A stretch of DNA of 64,000 nucleotides, taken from Peptoniphilus stercorisuis (GTDB lineage Bacteria > Bacillota > Clostridia > Tissierellales > Peptoniphilaceae). The stretch covers positions 1 to 64,000 of the forward strand of contig NZ_JAGGLJ010000005.1 in the NCBI RefSeq assembly GCF_017874395.1, read 5' to 3'. The notes beneath the pieces are model-generated. The model saw only the letters and a program-made list of their open reading frames with translations. It ran no database searches and was not told the origin of the DNA. The translations under genes were made by a program, and so were the position numbers. Of this stretch, positions 38,962 to 47,904 are shown piece by piece. Position 1 is the first letter of the stretch; every line of letters begins with the position of its first letter.

Positions 38962-38988
38962 TAGAAGGTTTTAACCTTCTATTTTTTT
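38961..38988 (+). terminator. terminator of the pot operon
   Basis: ATAGAAGG pairs with CCTTCTAT around TTTTAA, followed by TTTTTTT. It begins at the last base of the potD stop codon. Confidence 0.92.
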
Positions 38989-39085
38989 ATATTAATATAT
39001 TATCTTATACATATTTGTTTATTATTTCTTTAGCATATGATATCATTATATTATAAAATGTTTTCATAACTATGGAGGTTAACTA

Positions 39086-40105
39086 ATGAGTAAAAAATTA
39101 AAAAATTTTATATTATTTGGAATTTTTATTGCAATTTTATTTATCTCCACATTAAGCTCTCAATTTGGAACAGAAATTTTATGGTCTAATGAGAATAAAG
39201 ATGGTGACGGATTTAATGGATTATTATTTAAAAATCCAGTAGAAATTTCTGATTTAGTAGTTTCAAGAAGTATAGAAAATAAAAACTCAAAAGAACTAGT
39301 TAGATATGATGTTGAGTTTGATTTTTCGGGCGAGGAATCTAGTCTTAGAATTTTAGGAACACCTGTAAGACAAATATTTTTTGATGAGAACATAACACCA
39401 AGTCATAGTATAGTAAAACTAAAAGGTGATTATGATAAAGTTAATGATCAATTATTTAATGAAAAGCTAAAGCATTCACAACTTTATAAAAATGTAAGCA
39501 ATTATAAATTTAAAGCAAATTCAGAAATAAGAGTTCCATTATCAAAAGACATTGAAAGATATTCTTTTTCAATTTATTATGAACCAAGAAACTTAGTTTA
39601 TAAAGGAAAAGAAGATGTTGCTAAAAATACTGTATTTATTACAAATGCTAGAGTAGATAAATTTGTGAATTCAGAAAAAAACATTGAAGGAGAAAATCCA
39701 TACTTTAATCAATCAGGATTTTATGTAAATGCACAAGAAATATTAAACAAAAGCGCAATATCCAGAATTTCAATTATAAATAATGTATCTTCAGTGGTAT
39801 TTGTAGCATCTATAATTATTGTACTTATAATAACTTGGTTAGATAAAAAGAAATTAAAAAGTTTATATACATTACTATTAATGTTTATATTATTGACATT
39901 TTATAGATTCTTAGGACTTGGAGAGTCCACTTTGGCAATACTTACTATTTATCCAATACTTGCATTTATTGGAGCTTGTATTGCAAAATTAATGGCAAAA
40001 AATGAACTTAAACTTTCTAAAAAAGATTTAAAACAAAATTTAGGTTATACAATTTTATTCTTTGTTGTAACTTTAATTGTTTGTATAATACCAAGAGCTA
40101 TGTAA
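39086..40105 (+). CDS. membrane protein of unknown function
   Basis: The 339-residue protein has one N-terminal membrane helix (about 7-25) and an outside domain of about 200 residues, rich in beta strands and charged residues. Four C-terminal helices lie between about 230 and 338. I do not recognise a family. The layout (single anchor, extracellular domain, helical bundle) resembles sensor or transporter-accessory proteins but gives no specific role. TGGAGG lies before the ATG. It stands alone between two ABC transport operons with terminators on both sides. Confidence 0.7.
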   Translation: MSKKLKNFILFGIFIAILFISTLSSQFGTEILWSNENKDGDGFNGLLFKNPVEISDLVVSRSIENKNSKELVRYDVEFDFSGEESSLRILGTPVRQIFFDENITPSHSIVKLKGDYDKVNDQLFNEKLKHSQLYKNVSNYKFKANSEIRVPLSKDIERYSFSIYYEPRNLVYKGKEDVAKNTVFITNARVDKFVNSEKNIEGENPYFNQSGFYVNAQEILNKSAISRISIINNVSSVVFVASIIIVLIITWLDKKKLKSLYTLLLMFILLTFYRFLGLGESTLAILTIYPILAFIGACIAKLMAKNELKLSKKDLKQNLGYTILFFVVTLIVCIIPRAM

Positions 40106-40136
40106 TAAAGCCTGATATATCAGGCTTTATTTTTTT
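40105..40136 (+). terminator. terminator of the unknown membrane protein
   Basis: A perfect 26-base palindrome (ATAAAGCCTGA... TCAGGCTTTAT) followed by T7, directly after the stop codon. Confidence 0.93.
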
Positions 40137-40187
40137 ATGTGTTATTATATAAAACTCTGTAAACGTTTTATTTTAAAGACAAATTAT

Positions 40188-40216
40188 TTGAAAATATATA
40201 GGGTATATTATATAAT
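40188..40216 (+). promoter_or_regulatory. promoter of the nucleoside importer
   Basis: TTGAAA (40188-40193), 17 nt, TATAAT (40211-40216). About 20 nt upstream, TGTAAACGTTTTA (40158-40170) resembles a CcpA cre site with two mismatches. Catabolite control is only a possibility. Confidence 0.8.
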
Positions 40217-40249
40217 GTACTAGAGATTAAAAGTAAATAGGAGGATACT

Positions 40250-41332
40250 ATGAAAAAGAGAAATTCATTAATTGCTCTTACATTAGTTATGGCATTAGGT
40301 TTAGTTGGTTGTGGAAAGTCTGCACCAAATAATGCTGCAAATGCTAATGAAGGCAATAACGCAACAACAGAAGCTGCAGCTTCTGATTTAAAAGTAGGAT
40401 TTGTTACAGATGAGGGTGGAATTAATGACCAATCATTTAACCAAGGTGTTTGGGAAGGACTTGAAAAAGCACAAAAAGATTTTGGAGTAAGTGTTGAATA
40501 CTTAGAATCAAAAGATGCTAATGCTTATAAACCAAACCTTGAAACATTACTTGACAATGAAGACGATCTAATTGTAGGTGCAGGATTTAAAATGGGAGAT
40601 GCAATCTCTGAAGAAGCTAAAGCTAATCCTGATGTTAAATATGCAATTGTAGACGTTGCACCAGAAGATGCACCAGATAACTTACTTGGAATTATGTTCA
40701 AACAAGAAGAACCTTCTTTCTTAGTTGGTTATATTGCAGGACTTACTACAGAAACTGACAAAGTTGGATTTGTTGGTGGACAAGAAAGTACTATTATCTG
40801 GGGATTTGAATATGGTTACAAAGCTGGAGTAGATTATGCAGCTAAAGAACTAGGAAAAGAAATTGAAACTAAAAGCCAATACATTGGTGGATTCTCAGAC
40901 GTTCAAAAAGCTAAAGCTATAGCTACTCAAATGTATCAACAAGGATGTGACGTAGTATTCCATGCAGCTGGAGGCGGTGGAGACGGCGTTATTGAAGCAG
41001 CTAAAGAACAAGGTAAATGGGCTATTGGTGTAGATAGAGACCAATACGAAATGGCACCAGAAAATGTTTTAACATCAGCTATGAAAAATGCAAATGTTGC
41101 AGTTCATAATTTAGTTAAAGATTTAGCTGAAGGAAAAGAGTTTGAAGGTGGAACTACAATTTCACTTGGACTTAAAGATGAAGGAGCAGTAGGAATTGCA
41201 CCAACATCAGATAAGAATGTTAAAAAAGAAATTTTAGACAAAATGCCTGAAATTGAAAAGAAAATAGTTGAAGAAGAAATTAAAGTTCCATATGATAAAG
41301 AATCATATGAAGAATACAAAGCTAATTTATAA
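40250..41332 (+). CDS. BMP-family nucleoside-binding lipoprotein
   Basis: The 360-residue lipoprotein (lipobox LVGC, Cys near 21) has a low-complexity N, A, T linker. A BMP/PnrA fold follows, with VGFVTDEGGINDQSFNQG near 49, VGFVGGQES near 176 and HAAGGGGDGV near 243. In this family conserved residues bind purine or pyrimidine nucleosides. It precedes an ATPase and two permeases, forming a BmpDEFG-like importer. A strong promoter and its own terminator suggest extra expression of the binding protein. Confidence 0.93.
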   Translation: MKKRNSLIALTLVMALGLVGCGKSAPNNAANANEGNNATTEAAASDLKVGFVTDEGGINDQSFNQGVWEGLEKAQKDFGVSVEYLESKDANAYKPNLETLLDNEDDLIVGAGFKMGDAISEEAKANPDVKYAIVDVAPEDAPDNLLGIMFKQEEPSFLVGYIAGLTTETDKVGFVGGQESTIIWGFEYGYKAGVDYAAKELGKEIETKSQYIGGFSDVQKAKAIATQMYQQGCDVVFHAAGGGGDGVIEAAKEQGKWAIGVDRDQYEMAPENVLTSAMKNANVAVHNLVKDLAEGKEFEGGTTISLGLKDEGAVGIAPTSDKNVKKEILDKMPEIEKKIVEEEIKVPYDKESYEEYKANL

Positions 41333-41351
41333 TCAACTTAGATTCTAAAAA

Positions 41352-41387
41352 AAGTGTGTGTAAGCAATTGTTTACACACACTTTTTT
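41352..41387 (+). terminator. terminator after the BMP lipoprotein
   Basis: AAGTGTGTGTAA pairs with TTACACACACTT, then TTTTTT. Likely partial, so that downstream genes are transcribed at a lower level from here or from an AT-rich promoter at 41413-41418. Confidence 0.9.
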
Positions 41388-41444
41388 ATGTGTATTTATA
41401 TAAAAAGTATAGTATAATAGAATTTGAGAAAGGGAGATGAGAAA

Positions 41445-42983
41445 GTGAGCGGAATGGAAAGTACTAAACTGGCAGTTGAAATGAAAAATATTACAAAAAA
41501 GTTTGGAGACTTCACAGCCAATAGTAACATTGATTTAGATGTAAAACAGGGCGAAATTCACGCGCTTTTAGGGGAAAATGGTGCGGGTAAATCCACACTA
41601 ATGAATATTTTATATGGACTATATACTCCTACTGAAGGAGAAATTTTTATAAATGGTGAAAAAAAAGATATAAAAGATCCTAATGACGCAATAGACTGTG
41701 GACTTGGAATGGTACATCAACATTTTATGTTAGTGGAACCATTTACAGTAGTAGAAAATATAATATTAGGAATGGAACCTACTAAAAGTGGTGGAGTAAT
41801 CAATATTAAAGCTGCACGAAAAAATGTTTTAGATATTTCAGAAAAGTATGGGCTAAAAATTGACTTAGACGAAAAGGTTGAAAATATTTCTGTAGGTATG
41901 CAACAAAGAGTGGAAATCTTAAAGGCTTTATATCGTGGAGCTGATATACTTATTTTTGATGAGCCAACAGCAGTGCTAACACCACAAGAAATTGATGAAC
42001 TTATTAATATAATAAGAGGTCTTGCAGAACAAGGTAAGACTATTATAATAATAACTCATAAACTAAAAGAGATTAAGGCAATGGCTAATAGATGTACTAT
42101 TATTCGTCGTGGTGAAAAAATTGAAACTGTTGATGTGTCTAAGGTCAGTGAATCTGATCTTGCAGATATGATGGTTGGTAGACAAGTAGAACTTAAAGTA
42201 ACTAAAAAAGAGCAAGAACCAGGAGATACAACACTAGATATTAAAGATTTAGTTGTAAAAGACATTAGAAAAATCAATAAAGTAAATGGACTAAATCTAG
42301 AAGTAAAAGCTGGTGAAATTCTAGGTATTGCTGGTGTTGATGGAAATGGTCAATCAGAGTTATTAGAAGCTATTACTGGTTTAAGACATACTGAATCTGG
42401 AAATATTACTATGAATGGGGTAGATATTACAAATAAAACTCCAAAAGAAATTCAAGAATCAGGATTAAATAATATTCCAGAGGATAGACAAAGAAGAGGA
42501 CTTGTACTTGAGTTTACAATTGCTGAAAACTTAATACTAGAAAACTTCAATAAAGATGAATTTTCAAAAAGGGGAATTCTTAAAAAAGACAATATAGATA
42601 AATTTGCAGAAGAACTTTCTGAAAAATTTGATATTAGACCTAGAAATATAAACTATCTTGCAGGAGATTTATCTGGTGGAAATCAACAAAAAGTAATTAT
42701 TGCGAGAGAAATTACTAATAATCCAGATTTATTAATTGCAGCTCAACCAACAAGAGGACTTGATGTTGGTGCTATTGAGTATGTTCATAAATATTTAGTT
42801 GAACAAAGAAATAAAGGAAAAGCTGTACTTTTAATTTCTTTTGAACTTGATGAAATTTTAAAACTATCAGACAGAATTTCTGTAATTTATGAAGGTAAGA
42901 TAGTTAAGACAATGAAAAGAAAAGATACAAATGAAAGAGAGATAGGACTACTTATGGCAGGAGGTAGAGATAGTGAAATCTAA
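41445..42983 (+). CDS. nucleoside ABC importer ATPase (two nucleotide-binding domains)
   Basis: The 512-residue protein has two fused ABC domains, as in sugar and nucleoside importers (NupO, BmpE, RbsA-like). Walker A GENGAGKST lies near 43, a degenerate first signature NISVGMQQR near 140, GVDGNGQS near 296 and the second signature LSGGNQQK near 409. I prefer GTG 41445, eight bases after GGGAG, to an upstream TTG at 41424 and an ATG at 41454. The next gene starts 11 nt before its stop. Confidence 0.93.
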   Translation: MSGMESTKLAVEMKNITKKFGDFTANSNIDLDVKQGEIHALLGENGAGKSTLMNILYGLYTPTEGEIFINGEKKDIKDPNDAIDCGLGMVHQHFMLVEPFTVVENIILGMEPTKSGGVINIKAARKNVLDISEKYGLKIDLDEKVENISVGMQQRVEILKALYRGADILIFDEPTAVLTPQEIDELINIIRGLAEQGKTIIIITHKLKEIKAMANRCTIIRRGEKIETVDVSKVSESDLADMMVGRQVELKVTKKEQEPGDTTLDIKDLVVKDIRKINKVNGLNLEVKAGEILGIAGVDGNGQSELLEAITGLRHTESGNITMNGVDITNKTPKEIQESGLNNIPEDRQRRGLVLEFTIAENLILENFNKDEFSKRGILKKDNIDKFAEELSEKFDIRPRNINYLAGDLSGGNQQKVIIAREITNNPDLLIAAQPTRGLDVGAIEYVHKYLVEQRNKGKAVLLISFELDEILKLSDRISVIYEGKIVKTMKRKDTNEREIGLLMAGGRDSEI

Positions 42984-44091
42984 GGGGAAAAGTAGGTTCT
43001 TTTATACCTTTATTTCTATTTTATTCGGTCTTATTTTTGGATCAATAATTCTAAAAATAAGTGGAACTAGTCCAATAGAAGCTTATAAAGTAATTTTTAA
43101 AGGAATCTTTGGTAAACCAAGTTATATAGCTTGGACAATGATAAATGCAGTTCCAATAATATTAACAGGTATATCAGTAGCCTTTGCATTTAATACAGGG
43201 CTTTTTAATATAGGAGCAGAAGGACAATATATAGTAGGATCAATAGGAGCAATTTTAGCAGGTTATCTACTAGAATTACCACCTATAATTCATCCAATAG
43301 TAGCACTTTTAGCTGGTGCACTTTGTGGAGGAATCTGGGGAGGTATTGTAGGGTTTTTAAAAAGTAGATTTAATGTAAATGAAGTTATTTCATCAATAAT
43401 GATGAACTGGATAGGTTTTTATCTAAGCAATTATTTATTAAGCTTTTCATTTTTAAGAAAACCTGCAAGTGATAACTCTTTTACAATAAGACCAACTGCA
43501 AGTATTGAAATATTAAAAGAATGGAAAGTTTCAAAAGAGGGACTTGCATTTTTAAAAGAGCATGCTTTTTTAAAACAGTTTTTAAGACCTAATGTAAACT
43601 GGGGATTTATTATAGCAATAGCTATGGCATTTCTTATTTGGTATATATTAAAAAAGACAACTTTAGGATATCAACTAAAAGCTGTTGGATTTAATAAAGA
43701 TGCTGCTGAATATGCAGGTATAGATATTAAAAGAAATCAAATTATTTCTATGACTATAGCAGGAGCATTATCAGGACTTGCAGGAGCTATAACTGTATTA
43801 GGTGTTGCTGGAAATATTGGTATGATGGCTACACAAGAAGGATATGGATTTGATGGAATGGCAGTTTCATTAATTGCAGGAAATAATCCTCTTGGATGTA
43901 TATTAGCAGGACTTTTATATGCAGGACTTATGTATGGTGGAGGAAAACTTACAATCCTTGGAACATACTCTGAAATAATAAATATTGTAATAGGTGTAAT
44001 AATTTTATTTATTGCTATGCCTAGAATTTTAGATTTGATTTATGATAAAGTATCAAGAAATAAGAAAAAGGATGGTGCAAAAGATGAATAA
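42973..44091 (+). CDS. nucleoside ABC importer permease 1
   Basis: The 372-residue BPD_transp_2 permease is of the NupP/BmpF type. It has membrane segments with FNTGLFNIGAEGQYIVGSI near 74 and the loop YQLKAVGFNKDAAEYAGI near 235. It overlaps the ATPase and the second permease. GGAGG precedes the GTG start. Confidence 0.92.
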   Translation: MKSKGKSRFFYTFISILFGLIFGSIILKISGTSPIEAYKVIFKGIFGKPSYIAWTMINAVPIILTGISVAFAFNTGLFNIGAEGQYIVGSIGAILAGYLLELPPIIHPIVALLAGALCGGIWGGIVGFLKSRFNVNEVISSIMMNWIGFYLSNYLLSFSFLRKPASDNSFTIRPTASIEILKEWKVSKEGLAFLKEHAFLKQFLRPNVNWGFIIAIAMAFLIWYILKKTTLGYQLKAVGFNKDAAEYAGIDIKRNQIISMTIAGALSGLAGAITVLGVAGNIGMMATQEGYGFDGMAVSLIAGNNPLGCILAGLLYAGLMYGGGKLTILGTYSEIINIVIGVIILFIAMPRILDLIYDKVSRNKKKDGAKDE

Positions 44092-45034
44092 TATTTTGGG
44101 AATAATAAGTACAACTCTTTTATATTCTGCACCTCTTATATATGCAGCTCTTGGTGGAGTAATTAGTGAAAATGGTGGTGTTGTAAATATAGGTCTTGAA
44201 GGAATGATGACTTTAGGAGCTCTTGTAGGTGCAACAGTTGGTTTTTATACGGGAAACCCATGGTTTGCATTCTTATGCGGTGGACTTGCGGGAATGGCCC
44301 TTGCACTTCTTCATGCAATAGCAACTATAAATTTTGCAGCTGATCATATAGTTTCAGGTATTGCAATAAATTTAATTGGTCCTGGTATGGCACTTTTCTT
44401 ATCTAGATTATTCTTTGAAGGTGCTGCTATGACTAAGCCAATTCCTTTTGACAACAAACTTCCTCAACTATTTAAGGGATTTTTTACAAGAGAAAGAGTT
44501 GCAGCTTATCCATTTTTAAATGGTTTTAAAATAGTTTTTCAACAATATATAGTTGTATATATTGCTCTTATACTTGTTTTTGTAATGTGGTTTGTACTAT
44601 ACAAAACAAAACTAGGACTTAGAATTAGAGCAGTAGGAGAACATCCAAAAGCAGCGGAAACACTTGGTGTAAATGTATATAAAATAAAATATATATGTGT
44701 TTTAACATCAGGATTTTTAGCAGGACTTGGTGGAGCAAGTATGAGTCTTGCTATAGTATCAAATTTCAGAGAAACACTTATCTCTGGACAAGGATATATA
44801 GCTCTTGCAGCTATGATATTTGGTGGTTGGAAACCACAAGGTGCATTATTTGCTTGTTTATTATTTGGAGCAGCTCAAGGATTATCAGTAACACTTGGTA
44901 ATATAGGAGTACAAGTAGATCCTAATTTACTTGCTATGCTTCCATATATTATTACAATAGTTGTTTTAGTAGCTTTTGTAAAAGGTGTAAGAGCTCCAGC
45001 AGCAAGTGGTAAGCCATATGAAAAAAATCAATAA
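44084..45034 (+). CDS. nucleoside ABC importer permease 2
   Basis: The 316-residue permease resembles NupQ/BmpG. It has GGVISENGGVVNIGLEGMM near 23 and the coupling loop RIRAVGEHPKAAETLGV near 180. The start at ATG 44084 lies 8 nt inside the previous gene and is preceded by AAGGATGG. It closes the operon. Confidence 0.92.
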   Translation: MNNILGIISTTLLYSAPLIYAALGGVISENGGVVNIGLEGMMTLGALVGATVGFYTGNPWFAFLCGGLAGMALALLHAIATINFAADHIVSGIAINLIGPGMALFLSRLFFEGAAMTKPIPFDNKLPQLFKGFFTRERVAAYPFLNGFKIVFQQYIVVYIALILVFVMWFVLYKTKLGLRIRAVGEHPKAAETLGVNVYKIKYICVLTSGFLAGLGGASMSLAIVSNFRETLISGQGYIALAAMIFGGWKPQGALFACLLFGAAQGLSVTLGNIGVQVDPNLLAMLPYIITIVVLVAFVKGVRAPAASGKPYEKNQ

Positions 45035-45036
45035 TT

Positions 45037-45065
45037 AAAAGCATCTGAAAAGATGCTTTTTTTAA
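45037..45065 (+). terminator. terminator of the nucleoside importer
   Basis: AAAAGCATC pairs with GATGCTTTT, followed by seven T, just behind the stop codon. Confidence 0.92.
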
Positions 45066-45123
45066 TATATAGAACTATTGTAAAAATAAAGTTTATTATG
45101 ATATTATTTTAGGTGGTGAGATA

Positions 45124-45969
45124 GTGTATAAATTAGTTGGATTTGATTTAGATGGGACATTACTTACAGATAGTAAAGAAATAAGTAATAAATCCTATGA
45201 AAATTTATATGAATTATTAGATAGTAAAATTATTACTCCAGTTATTATAACTGGTAGAGGATATAGATCTGCTAATAAGTTTTTTAAAGATAAAGATATT
45301 AATATAGATATTATTTCAAATAATGGAAATATTATAAGAAACTCTATTAGTGATGAAATTTTATATATAAATGAAATTAAAAAAGATTTTGCCTTAGATA
45401 TAGTTTCAAATTGTAATAATAAGAATATATATCCTTTATTTCACATAAATAGCTATGAAGATGGATATGATATAGCAACGATTAAAAAAGATGCTTCTAA
45501 GCATGTTAGAACTTACCCAGAGGGCTTTGGAGATAGAGCATTATATCTAGATAACTTAAATAATGTAGATAGTTCTATTCTTTCTATTGTTTTTGCAGGA
45601 GAATATAGTGATTTATTAGAGTTTAAAAAAATTATTGAAAAAAAATACAGTAAAAATTTCAATATTCATTTACTAGAAGTAAAGACTAAGGGACTTTATA
45701 TTTTAGAGGTTTTGCAAAAGACTGGCGATAAATGGCATGGCTTAAAAAGATATTTAGAATTAAACAATATTTATTCAGATGAAACTATTACAATAGGTGA
45801 TGATTCTAATGATATTTTAATGATTAAAAATTCAAAAGTTGGAATAGCAATGAAAAATGCAATTTGTGATGTTAAAAAAAGTGCAGATATAATTTCTAAG
45901 TATAATAATAATGAAGATGGTGCAACTAAAGAAGTTTTAGAAATAATAAGAAACAAGGTGATATATTGA
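45124..45969 (+). CDS. Cof-type HAD phosphatase
   Basis: The 281-residue protein has the HAD catalytic motif FDLDGTLLT near residue 7, a threonine in ITGRG near 43, and motif IV GDDSNDILMI near 222. A C2 cap typical of Cof sugar/flavin phosphatases lies between. Substrate is unknown. The GTG start has GGTGGTGAG upstream. It overlaps rbgA by four bases, which is only a loose functional link. Confidence 0.88.
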   Translation: MYKLVGFDLDGTLLTDSKEISNKSYENLYELLDSKIITPVIITGRGYRSANKFFKDKDINIDIISNNGNIIRNSISDEILYINEIKKDFALDIVSNCNNKNIYPLFHINSYEDGYDIATIKKDASKHVRTYPEGFGDRALYLDNLNNVDSSILSIVFAGEYSDLLEFKKIIEKKYSKNFNIHLLEVKTKGLYILEVLQKTGDKWHGLKRYLELNNIYSDETITIGDDSNDILMIKNSKVGIAMKNAICDVKKSADIISKYNNNEDGATKEVLEIIRNKVIY

Positions 45970-46805
45970 ATATAAATTGGTACCCAGGTCATATGAAAAA
46001 GACCATAGAAGAAATAGAGAAAAAATTAAAGTTAGTTGATTTTGTAATAGAAATAGTAGATGCGAGAATTCCTATTGCAAGTAGAAATCCATTATTAAAT
46101 GATGTGTTGAAAAATAAAAAAAGACTTATTTTATTGAATAAATCTGATCTTTCAGAAGATGAACAAAATAAAAAATGGATTGAAAAATTAAGTACAGAAA
46201 ATAATAATGCAATACTTTATTCAGCAGCAAATCCAAATTCAAATTTAATTATTAAAGAGTCTTTAAAATTAATGGATGAAGAAATAAATAGATTTAAGGA
46301 AAAAGGTGTAAATCATGGTCCTTTAAGAGCAATGATAGTTGGAATTCCAAACTCTGGTAAATCTACTTTTATAAATGGAATTTCAAAGAGAAAATCAGCA
46401 AGAGTTGGAAATAGACCAGGAATAACTACATCTAATCAATGGATTAAATTAAATCCTAAATTACATCTTTTAGATACTCCAGGAGTATTATGGCCTAAAT
46501 TTGAAGATAAAAATATAGGGCTTAATCTTGCTTTTACAGGTGCTATTAAAGATGAAATATTAGACACAGAAACACTTTGTTTAAAGTTAATTGAACTTTT
46601 AGATAATTTAGATCCTAAAATTTTAGAAAGTAGATATAAAATTGAATCTAATAATAAAGCTCCAATTGAAATAATGGAAGAAATAGGATTAAAAAGAGGA
46701 GCAAAATTAAGAGGAAATGAAATTGATTATACAAAAGTGGCTAATATAGTTCTTGATGAATTTAGAAAAGGAACTCTTGGAAAGATAACATTGGAGAGAT
46801 TATAA
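45966..46805 (+). CDS. rbgA: ribosome biogenesis GTPase RbgA (YlqF)
   Basis: The 279-residue protein is a circularly permuted GTPase: G4 LLNKSDL near 58 comes before G1 GIPNSGKST near 120 and G3 DTPG near 167. The N-terminal WYPGHMKK is diagnostic. RbgA helps mature the 50S subunit. The TTG start is coupled to the previous stop, and the gene is followed immediately by rnhB, the usual rbgA-rnhB order of Firmicutes. Confidence 0.96.
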   Translation: MNINWYPGHMKKTIEEIEKKLKLVDFVIEIVDARIPIASRNPLLNDVLKNKKRLILLNKSDLSEDEQNKKWIEKLSTENNNAILYSAANPNSNLIIKESLKLMDEEINRFKEKGVNHGPLRAMIVGIPNSGKSTFINGISKRKSARVGNRPGITTSNQWIKLNPKLHLLDTPGVLWPKFEDKNIGLNLAFTGAIKDEILDTETLCLKLIELLDNLDPKILESRYKIESNNKAPIEIMEEIGLKRGAKLRGNEIDYTKVANIVLDEFRKGTLGKITLERL

Positions 46806-47422
46806 TGCACGAAAATTTTGAGGAGCAATATAGTGAAAAAGGATATAAATTTATAGCTGGAATTGATGAAGTTGGAAGGGGCGCTCTTTTTGGAGATGTC
46901 TTAGCTTGTGCTATAATTATGCCAGTAGATGAAGAACATATTGATGGAATAAAAGATTCTAAAAAACTTTCTGAGAAAAAAAGAGAGAGGTTTTATGAGG
47001 AAATATTAAATGAATCAGTTGCAATAGGTATAGGACGAGTTGAACCTGAAATAATTGATCAAATAAATATTAAAGAGGCAACTCATCTTGCAATGTTAAG
47101 AGCTATTGAAAACTTAAGAGATTCAGATGGCAATAAAATAGTTCCTGATATTTTGTTAATAGACGCTGAAACTATTAATACAGATATAGAACAAGTTCCA
47201 ATAATTAAAGGTGATGATAAATGCTACACTATATCTTGTGCATCTATTGTTGCAAAAGTATATCGTGATAGACTTTGTCAAAAATGGGCTAAAAGATATG
47301 AAAATTATGGTATAGAAAAGCATAAGGGATATGGAACTAAACTTCATAGAGATGCAATAAAAGCCTATGGACCATCAGAAATGCATAGACTTAGTTTTTT
47401 AAAAAACAGAAAAGAATGGTAG
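46805..47422 (+). CDS. rnhB: ribonuclease HII
   Basis: RNase HII (205 residues) removes ribonucleotides from DNA-RNA hybrids. The metal-binding DEDD set can be seen: IAGIDEVGRGALFGD near 17 (D and E), DILLIDAE near 115 and SIVAKVYRD near 142. The ATG shares a base with the rbgA stop. The end is followed by a terminator. Confidence 0.96.
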   Translation: MHENFEEQYSEKGYKFIAGIDEVGRGALFGDVLACAIIMPVDEEHIDGIKDSKKLSEKKRERFYEEILNESVAIGIGRVEPEIIDQINIKEATHLAMLRAIENLRDSDGNKIVPDILLIDAETINTDIEQVPIIKGDDKCYTISCASIVAKVYRDRLCQKWAKRYENYGIEKHKGYGTKLHRDAIKAYGPSEMHRLSFLKNRKEW

Positions 47423-47439
47423 ATTTTATAAAAAAATAC

Positions 47440-47466
47440 AAGGTACTAAGATATTAGTGCCTTTTA
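47440..47466 (+). terminator. terminator after rnhB
   Basis: AAGGTACTAA pairs with TTAGTGCCTT (one G-U), followed by TTATTTT. A promoter for yraN may follow at TATTAT near 47492. Confidence 0.7.
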
Positions 47467-47539
47467 TTTTGAAAAAAATTTTTTATAGTGTATTATATTA
47501 TTAGGTTAATTTAAAAAATATTAAATAATAGGTGATTTA

Positions 47540-47893
47540 TTGAACAATAAAGAAGTTGGAAATATAGGGGAGTTATTAGCAGAAAAATATTTAAGAGAGA
47601 AAAATTATGAGATTTTAGAAAATAATTATAGAAATTTATATGGTGAGATAGATATTATTGCTAAAAAAGATGATATTATTATATTTATTGAAGTTAAAAG
47701 TAGAAATTCTAATAAATACGGATATCCAAGAGAAGCTGTAAATAATGTAAAGATTGAAAAAATCTATAATACTTCTTTAGTTTATATATCAAAAAATAAT
47801 TTTAGTGATATTCAATTTAGATATGATGTAATAGAAGTATATTTAAATAAAAATGAAATAAATCATATAGAGAATGCTTTTTATATTTCATAG
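47540..47893 (+). CDS. yraN: YraN/UPF0102 endonuclease-like protein
   Basis: The 117-residue protein has a restriction-endonuclease-like core: GNIGELLAEKYLREKNYEILENN, then GEIDIIAKKDDIIIFIEVKSR with the D...E-x-K residues near 37-51. YraN proteins are thought to process DNA and lie near rnhB, dprA and topA, as here. Start is TTG 47540 behind AGGTGA. Confidence 0.9.
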   Translation: MNNKEVGNIGELLAEKYLREKNYEILENNYRNLYGEIDIIAKKDDIIIFIEVKSRNSNKYGYPREAVNNVKIEKIYNTSLVYISKNNFSDIQFRYDVIEVYLNKNEINHIENAFYIS

Positions 47894-47904
47894 GAGGTGC
47901 TAAA

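Noticed and set aside
44695-44901. Plus-strand reading frame inside the second nucleoside permease
   Set aside because: It is an alternate frame of a conserved membrane protein, with no independent signals.
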